A stretch of DNA of 64,000 nucleotides from Simmondsia chinensis (lineage: Eukaryota; Streptophyta; Magnoliopsida; Caryophyllales; Simmondsiaceae): NCBI GenBank assembly GCA_018398585.1, contig JAGTTD010000012.1, positions 20,655,036 to 20,719,035 of the forward strand. Reading direction: 5' to 3'. Positions within the stretch are counted from its first letter, which is position 1. The number at the start of each line of letters is the position of its first letter. The position numbers and the translations under genes are program-made. Below, piece after piece: positions 58,235 through 64,000 of this stretch. The notes beneath the pieces are model-generated. The model saw nothing but the letters and a program-made list of their open reading frames with translations. It was not told the origin of the DNA and made no database searches.

Positions 58235-58835
58235 GGTGCATGAATCAAAGCAATAAAGAACAAGGAAAGAAACCCTAGAAAATTAGGGCTCCAAAGCAAC
58301 CACCCAAGCGCCGGCCACCGCCAACCTCACCGACCAAACAACCGACCGGAAACCGGCCACCAACACCAAGCAAAGACAACCAGCAAAGGAGCCAATAGGA
58401 CTTATGTGTGTTTGCTCCAGTCGCATGGGGAGAGAAGCCCGCGAGGAAGAGACTGCAGCCACCACCACCCACCAGCACCAGGGACCACTGGGCAACCACC
58501 ATAAGGACGAGCAGAGAAAGTCGAGCCACCAAGGATGGGACGTCGGTGATGGGCTTGCCGGAACAGAACCCCCACGTCCTATGTAAATCGCCAGCTGCCA
58601 CAAAACCCCAGCACCCTCTCTCTCGATTTTCACCCTCCTACGGTCGCCGGAATCACCAGCGGGCACCACCACTAGGAAGTGGAGGCACCGGCGAATGCAG
58701 CGCCACTGGACCCACCCTCGTACGACACCGCACACACCCACACGAAAATCGCCCAGGTCTCACGCGCCCAATCGCCCAGTTTCCAATGCTAGAGTAATTA
58801 CATGCAGATCTCCAAGAGGGTGCTCGGCTCGACTC
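58235..58835 (-). other. L1 5' UTR
   Basis: GC-rich, with CACC-rich stretches and no conserved ORF. It presumably holds the internal promoter. Open frames on both strands are composition effects. Confidence 0.65.
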
Positions 58836-58851
58836 GCTTATATGCAAACTG

Positions 58852-59140
58852 CAAACTGTAAATTGCTATTTCTTTGTACATTATTTGCCTAGCTTTTGCT
58901 TGCACTGAGTTCGCTCATATTGCCTACCTTGTGCTTTGCCCGACGCATATGCTAATCTCTTGTCGCTTGCTGCCAGGCTGCCGTGCTTCAATGCTACAGA
59001 CTAGCTTATTAGGTTGGGGGTCCTCAGAAACAGCCTCCCTTCAGGGTAGCTCCCGGAAGAGGGAAGGCCACATACACCTACCCCCCCCCCCCCCGGGACC
59101 CTATTTGTGGCACTGGGTTTGTTGTTGTTTTTGTTGTTGT
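58852..59140 (+). other. RTE-1 3' UTR with SINE-like tail
   Basis: From about 59010 it reads GGTTGGGGGTCCTCAGAAAC, AGCCTCCCTTCAGGGTAG, CACATACACCTA, a C14 tract (59081-59094), then GGCACTGGGTTTGTTGTTG. This follows the body of the 5S-derived SINEs. Confidence 0.8.
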
Positions 59141-59234
59141 ACTAATGACGCTATTATGCCTCGTTTATGAAGGCTTATAGGGGAAATTGAATTAGTTTGT
59201 CTAACTTATTTTGGAAGAATGATTAACACCGCCG

Positions 59235-59268
<34 letters not shown>
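59235..59268. repeat. Poly(C) tract, 34 bp
   Basis: Uninterrupted C run after CACCGCCG. The exact length may be unreliable. Confidence 0.85.
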
Positions 59269-59270
<2 letters not shown>

Positions 59271-59299
59271 TTCCAAACTAAGGCACATAAGAATTGGGG

Positions 59300-59622
59300 T
59301 TATTTACGCCAAAGATCCACATACTACTGTTAATTAGTCCTTGTACTTTTAATTTTGTCAATTTAGTCCCTAAATAATTAAAAACAAAATGTATCAATTT
59401 AGTCATTTGGTAAAATTTAAATTAAGTTAATATGATAATTTTGAACTGGCAAAATTATGTTCGATGCAAGCGATTTATTAGAAATTCATTCGTTAACTCA
59501 AATTAACCCAATTTGTAACTGAACCATTAAAAATTTTATTAAAACTTAACATAAAATTTTCTTTAAGGACCAAATTAACACATTTTGAATTATATAGGGA
59601 CTAAATTAATACAATTAAAAGT
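59300..59622. mobile_element. Left part of the MITE family seen in CIPK intron 1
   Basis: It starts TTTACGCCAAAGATCC (compare TTAAACACCAATGGTCC) and follows the intron copy through GATGCAAGCGATTTA, AACCCAATTTG and TAAAACTTAACA. It stops where the RTE-2 tail begins; the right end was not found after RTE-2. Confidence 0.6.
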
Positions 59623-59667
59623 AACAACAACAACAGTCTCAGTGCCACAGAGGCTCCTACTTGCGCA

Positions 59668-59701
<34 letters not shown>

Positions 59702-59780
59702 AGGATGTATGCAGCCTTACCTTGTCAGAGTGAGACTTTGACAAGAGGCTGTTTTCAAGGACCCGCAACCTGGTCCTTGA
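59623..59780 (-). other. RTE-2 3' tail (shared with 5S-derived SINEs)
   Basis: On the minus strand it reads GGTCCTTGAAAACAGCCTCT, AAGGCTGCATACATCCTA, a long C run (complement of G20 at 59681-59700), A10, then GTGGCACTGAGACTGTTGTTG. Confidence 0.78.
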
Positions 59781-59807
59781 AGTTTTAAAGTTATGAAGAG
59801 CCTGAAA

Positions 59808-60175
59808 GAAATAAAGAAAGAAAGAAAGAAAGAAGGGCATGTAAAACGAGCACGTAGGGCATGTAAAAAGAGTATGTAAAGCATCGAAATCAATCAAGGC
59901 ATCTATGTATGAAAGTGTGAAGGGCACAAGGTAAAGGTAAACAGGCATGTAGGGGAGGAGATCCTACATGCTGTATAGCGCAGACCTATGAAGAAGTAGA
60001 TCACGTGGGGAGTAGAGAGCCGAAGGTATAGAGAGAGAGGAGGTAAAGAGCAAGGGGGGAGAGAAATCGAGAGGGAGAGAGGGATAAAGGGAGAGAGAGA
60101 GAAGCGAGAAGAGAGAGGAGAGGAGAAAAGAGAGGAGAGAGAAGAGAGAGAGAAGAGAGAAGGACGGATAGTGCA
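59808..60175. repeat. (AAAG)n and a GA-rich purine tract in the RTE-2 3' UTR
   Basis: AAAG repeats at 59808-59833, then GAGA-rich sequence at about 60017-60170. The minus-strand open frame across it is a low-complexity Ser/Leu product and not a gene. Confidence 0.85.
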
Positions 60176-60289
60176 GAATGTGCTGAGAGTATCAGCAGTC
60201 TATGGCCCTGCAACCCCAGGATAAGGGGCACTGATTGACTGACTAAACCCGTATCGCTCGCATTCGCGGGCATACCAGCAGATGCAGGT

Positions 60290-60800
60290 GGGCATATCTC
60301 CTATGCTGCTAAATCCGTTACCCTATCCTAAACTTGCACCGAGCTCTAAACTAGGGCCATCTCTCAATTTGGGTTGGGGTCGGCAAGGTCCCGCCAAAAG
60401 GTCATTAACTAATTTCTATTTTTATTTGTAATGCAAATCTTATTTATATTTGTATTTGTATTTGGCCGGCCTCTCCCTCTCTTCCCAGCTATAAAATGAG
60501 GTTGTTCACACCCCTCTCCGAGACATCAGTTAGTACTTTAATCAACTCTTCTTTGGCTGGCCTCTTCCTCCCTACCCAGCCCCATTTGGAACACTGAGCT
60601 GCCCAACAATGCCAATATCTGCAATTTTGCACCAGGCAACGGGCACTCATTTGTTCCACAAGAGATGGGTTCTCCTATACCATCATATCGGGTGTACCAG
60701 CACTAATCCACCACTGTGCTCTATCTAGGGCTATCTCTTCATTTAGGTTAAGATAGGCGATCTTGTCGAATTGTCACCATCCAGCTCTTCTTTGGCCGTC
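60290..60800 (-). repeat. Duplicated segment at the RTE-2 coding/3' UTR junction
   Basis: TTTGGCCGGCCTCTCCCTCT with GxGGTTGTTC (60461-60515) resembles 60792-60845, and the ACTAGGGCCATCTCTC text near 60350 resembles 60727. A decayed second copy of the RTE C-terminal end thus seems to lie downstream of the coding region. Confidence 0.55.
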
Positions 60801-63590
60801 CTCTCCCTCTTTTCCCATCTGCAATATGAAGTTGTTCGTATCTCTTGACAGGGGCATCAGTGGGTCTTCTCCTAACATGCCCAAACCACCTCAAATGTTG
60901 CTCCCTCAACTTATCCTCTATTGGTGTAATGCCTAACTTACTTCTTATAACCTCATTTGTGATCCTGTCTTTCCTTGTGTGACCGCACATCCATCTTAGC
61001 ATCCTTATCTCCACCACCTTCAACTTTTGCGTGTGATGGCACTTAACTGGCAAGCACTCTGCCCCATAGGTCATAGCCGGCCTCACCACCGTCTTGTAGT
61101 ACTTGCCCTTTAACTTTAGCGGAAACTTCCTATCACACAGTACCGCGGAGGCAATCCTCCATTTATGCCACCCAACTTTAATCCTATTGTTGACATCTGC
61201 ATCCACCTCCCTGACTTGTTGTACTATGGATCCCAAGTACTTGAAACATGCTCTCTATGGTATGCACTCTATTCCAATCTTGACGCCTACTACACTTGGC
61301 GTAGTAGACGTGCAGAAATTGAGTTCCATATACTCGGTCTTAGATCTACTTAATCTTAGACCTTTCGATTCTAAGGCTAACCTCCACAGTTCGAGTTTCC
61401 CATTTACTTCATCCGTAGTTTCCCCCATCAGAACTATATCATCCGCGAAGAGCATGCACCAAGGCACACTCCCTTGGATGTGCCTTGTGATTTCATCTGC
61501 AACCAAAACGAACAGGAAAGGACTCAAGGCTGATCCTTAGTGTGCCCCCACTGTGGGGAAAGCTTCTGTAACTCCTTCCGTCATGCGCACCATGGTTTGG
61601 GCGTCTCCGTACATGTCTTTGATGACTCGTATATAGGGTTGTGGGATGCCTTTCTCCTCCAGGGCCCCCCATATCTATCATATGCCTTCTTCAAGTCAAT
61701 AAAGACCATGTGTAGGTCCTTTTGTCTATCCCTGTATAGCTCTATGGACCTCCTCAAGAGATGGATGACTTTTATCGTTGATCTGCCTGGCATCAATCCA
61801 AATTGGTTCTCTGAGACCCCTGCTCTTTGCCGAAGCCTGCTTTTATGACCCGCTTCCAAAGCTTCAAGGTGTGGCTCATTAGCTTGATTCCCCTGTAGTT
61901 GGCAGAACTTTGTACGTCACCTTTGTTCTTATAGACAGGGATTAATGTGCTCTTTCGCCATTTTTCATGCACCTTCATCCCTTGGAGAATTTGGTTGAAT
62001 AATTTGGTCAACCATCTGATTCCCACTTCTCCCAAGCACTTCCATGCCTCAATGGGTATTCCGTATGGGCCAACTGCTTTACCTCTTCCCATCTTCCTCA
62101 TTGCTTCCCTCACTTCTTCGAGACTAATTCTGGTGCAGTAACTGCAGGTCCCATGCTCTGCTGGTGCTAGTGGTTCTCTTGTGGGAGCAACTGTATCATC
62201 CTTTTCGTTGAGCAGCTCCTGGAAGTAGGATTTCCACCTATTTTTAATTTGTTGCTCGTCTACGAGCACTTGTCCATGTGCCTCCTTTATGCACCTTACT
62301 TGGTCTAGGTCTCTAGTCCTCCTCTCCCTTGCCTTTGCAATTCTATAGAGGTTCCTAGCTCCCTCGATTGTATCCAGCCTTCTATAGAACTCCTCAAAGG
62401 CTTTAGATTGCGCCTCTCTTATTACTACCTTTTCTTCCTTCTTTGCTTGTTTATATTGTTGTATCTTGTCCTCATCTCCACTTCGCTCCCACTCTTTGAA
62501 GTAGTGTCATTTGGCCTGAATCTTCTCCTAGACCTCCCTGCACCACCACCAAGTCTCTCTATTGATTGGTGTCCCCCTCTTTGCTACCCCTAGTACTTCG
62601 CTTGCCTCCTCTCTAATCTTTTGGGCTACTTTGTTCCACAAGCGGTTTAAGTCTCCTTCACATACCTCTCCTAGCTCAGCCTCGATCTTGTCCTTAAAGA
62701 CATGAGCCTTTTCCCCCTTTAGCGCCCTCCATCGCGTGCGTAGGTGCATGTTTGGTGGCTTTCTTGCCCCTTCTCTTGACCTTAATCTCAGCACACGCTA
62801 CTCTGTGTTGTGTTGAAAGGTCCTCTCCAAGGATAACCTTTCAGTCCCTGCAGTCTTTTTGAATCTCTTCCTTAATAGTATGTAGTCAATCTGAGTCCTT
62901 GCACCATCGCTCCGGTACGTGATGGTATGCTCCTCACACTTTTTGAAGAAGGTGTTTGCCACCATTAGGTCGTACGTGACGGCAAAGTCTAGCAGAGCCT
63001 TACCCTCATCATTTCTCATTCCATAGTCAAAGCCTCTATGGTGGGATGCATAACCCTTTGTGTTCGCTCCAACGTGCCCATTAAAGTCACCCCCAATCAC
63101 CACTTGTTCATTCTGGGGTATGCCTTGCATTGTTAAGTCTAGGTCCTCCCAAAATCAAGCCTTCTCCTGCTCTGTCTGCCCAATCTGTGGAGCATAGGCA
63201 CTTATGACATTCAAAATTTCCCCATCTAAAACTAGCCTGATACTAATGATCCTATCATTCGTCCTAGTGACCCCGATTACTTTATCCCTAAGAAAGCTAT
63301 CCACAATAATGCCTACCCTATTTCTCCCCCTAGCTAGGCCTACATACCACAGTTTGTATCTTAACACCTCTCTTGCTTTTGTGCCTACCCACCTAGTCTC
63401 TTGAAGGCACATGATGTTGATCCTTCTCCTAACCATCATTTGGGCAATCTCAAAGCTTTTCCTAGTTAGCGTGCCAACATTTAGTGTCCCAATTCGCAGC
63501 CTTTCCTCACCTCATGAGCTATTCCATCCCGTCCCTAACCCATTTAAAGATGCCTTCAAGTTTTGAGCTCCATTGTTACTAAAGTTCATA
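60748..63590 (-). pseudogene. RTE-2 endonuclease-reverse transcriptase
   Basis: A minus-strand frame from about 63590 gives LRIGTLNVGTLTRKSFEI, then the AP-endonuclease-like part with CLQETRW (Glu of the active site), ISAYAPQIG and GDFNGHVG. The RT part has KAVGPYGIPIEAWK, TLIPVYKNKGD, NQFGLMPGRST, VFIDLKKAYD and an intact [10 protein letters not shown] near 61450. The C-terminal part (61236-60748) has RMLRWMCGHTRKDR and [11 protein letters not shown], as in RTE-1. Stops and frameshifts fall near 63150, 62796, 62525, 61800, 61580 and 61250. Families of this type move by target-primed reverse transcription; this copy is inactive in cis but keeps its catalytic motifs. Confidence 0.9.
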
Positions 63591-63880
63591 CACTAACTAT
63601 ACACAGTCACGATTAGGCAAGTAAAAACACCAGAGACACGGTTATATCAGATACAGCACAGATACTCGTACCAGCAATAAAGGAGCGCGGATATAAAAAA
63701 TAGATGGAGGGGAGTTCAAATCTGGGGCCGATCGGTTTTAACTTACTTGGGCCTGCCGGCTATTAGTCTTGCGGCGTTGGTGGTCCGGGGCTGGTGGTCG
63801 CCGTTATGGGCGGGGGGACGTGGTGGGAGGGGTGTGTGTGTGGTGGGGGATGTGAGGGGGGTGGGTAAGAGGGGTGTGTT
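63591..63880 (-). other. RTE-2 5' UTR
   Basis: It becomes C-rich on the minus strand toward its start (63750-63880). No ORF. Presumed internal promoter region. Confidence 0.55.
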
Positions 63881-64000
63881 ATGTTAAAAAGAAAAATATT
63901 GTACTGGTATTAATAAATTCTTTTAGTACTAAACCAAAAAACCTTTTTTTTTTTTGCACTTTAAAAATGACATAGCATGCGCCACCGGAAAATTTTAAAG

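Larger units (their letters stand above)
49505..58835 (-). mobile_element. L1-type LINE, near full length, with TR-GAG inside
   Basis: Bounded by the 16-bp TSD. On the minus strand: 5' UTR (58835 to about 58235), ORF1 (58234 to about 56856), ORF2 (53265-49691), 3' UTR and short poly(A). Base composition is clearly more GC-rich than the surroundings. Without TR-GAG it is about 5.8 kb, a usual length for plant L1. Confidence 0.9.
49016..59140 (+). mobile_element. RTE-1, 5'-truncated RTE-type LINE interrupted by an L1 LINE
   Basis: The 15-bp TSD ACTAATGACGCTATT bounds it. The left part (49016-49504) encodes the RTE C-terminal region (MRMLRWMCRHTRKDRIRND, then [11 protein letters not shown]), matching RTE-2. 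The right part (58852-59140) is its 3' UTR, ending GGCACTGGGTTTGTTGTTG. The insertion between them is the L1. About 0.8 kb of RTE sequence remains. Confidence 0.88.
59623..63880 (-). mobile_element. RTE-2, RTE-type LINE, near full length
   Basis: On the minus strand: GC-rich 5' UTR (63880 to about 63590), endonuclease, RT and C-terminal region (to 60748), then a long 3' UTR that includes a GA-rich block and ends with the shared SINE-like tail and GTTGTTGTTGTTAC at 59623. The upper edge is approximate and no TSD was resolved. Confidence 0.82.

Noticed and set aside
58283..58797. Several ORFs over 100 codons on both strands
   Set aside because: They fall in the GC-rich L1 5' UTR, where stops are rare by composition; none shows a domain.
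60001..60273. 90-codon Ser/Leu-rich ORF
   Set aside because: It translates a GA/CT microsatellite in the RTE-2 3' UTR.

Overview
The window is AT-rich eukaryotic DNA from a flowering plant, most likely a eudicot. It holds one recognisable host gene, a three-exon CBL-interacting protein kinase (CIPK) on the minus strand at 19342-23847. Almost everything else is transposable elements at several levels of nesting. No rRNA locus, true tRNA gene, CRISPR array or bacterial-type operon was seen. Species cannot be named from sequence alone.

Layout. 1-11972: an old Ty1/copia element (Copia-A), entered inside its 5' part, split by a 6.35-kb non-coding LTR element (LARD-1, 2910-9261, TSD ATTAC). 12890-17264: decayed Ty3/gypsy gag-pol. 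17558-18524: hAT-type non-autonomous transposon (8-bp TSD). 19342-23847: the CIPK gene; intron 2 carries a Mutator-like MITE (20412-21005, 9-bp TSD) filled with an array of AACCGCGTTT-type motifs. 24105-25173: LINE RNase H remnant next to a 5S-rRNA-derived SINE. 25894-34240: tandem TRIM-like repeats interrupted by LARD-2 (27346-33647, TSD AAAAC). 34430-41100: very old copia (Copia-B) hosting a second 5S-derived SINE and a minus-strand copia derivative (Copia-D). 41343-46789: complete but inactivated copia (Copia-C, TSD GTAAT). 47163-48773: two MITE-like elements. 49016-59140: a three-level nest, with an RTE LINE 3' end containing an L1 LINE, which contains a gag-only LTR element (TR-GAG). 59300-63880: a MITE copy followed by a second, longer RTE LINE on the minus strand.

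How the parts relate. LARD-1 and LARD-2 share their internal region with each other and their 3' region and LTR core with Copia-A, so Copia-A looks like the autonomous partner (or a close relative) whose enzymes moved them. The 5S-derived SINEs share their 3' body and TTG-rich tail with the two RTE LINEs, which points to those LINEs as their mobilisation partner. The CIPK resembles the clade that is normally intronless, yet has two introns, each bounded by a short direct repeat.

Most noteworthy candidates: (1) a 14-nt LTR segment exactly complementary to the position of the primer-binding site in LARD-1, suggesting self-primed reverse transcription; (2) the 5S-headed SINE and its RTE tail; (3) the CGCG-rich motif array inside the Mutator-like MITE; (4) direct repeats at both CIPK intron boundaries. 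All calls are by eye; no alignments or database searches were run.
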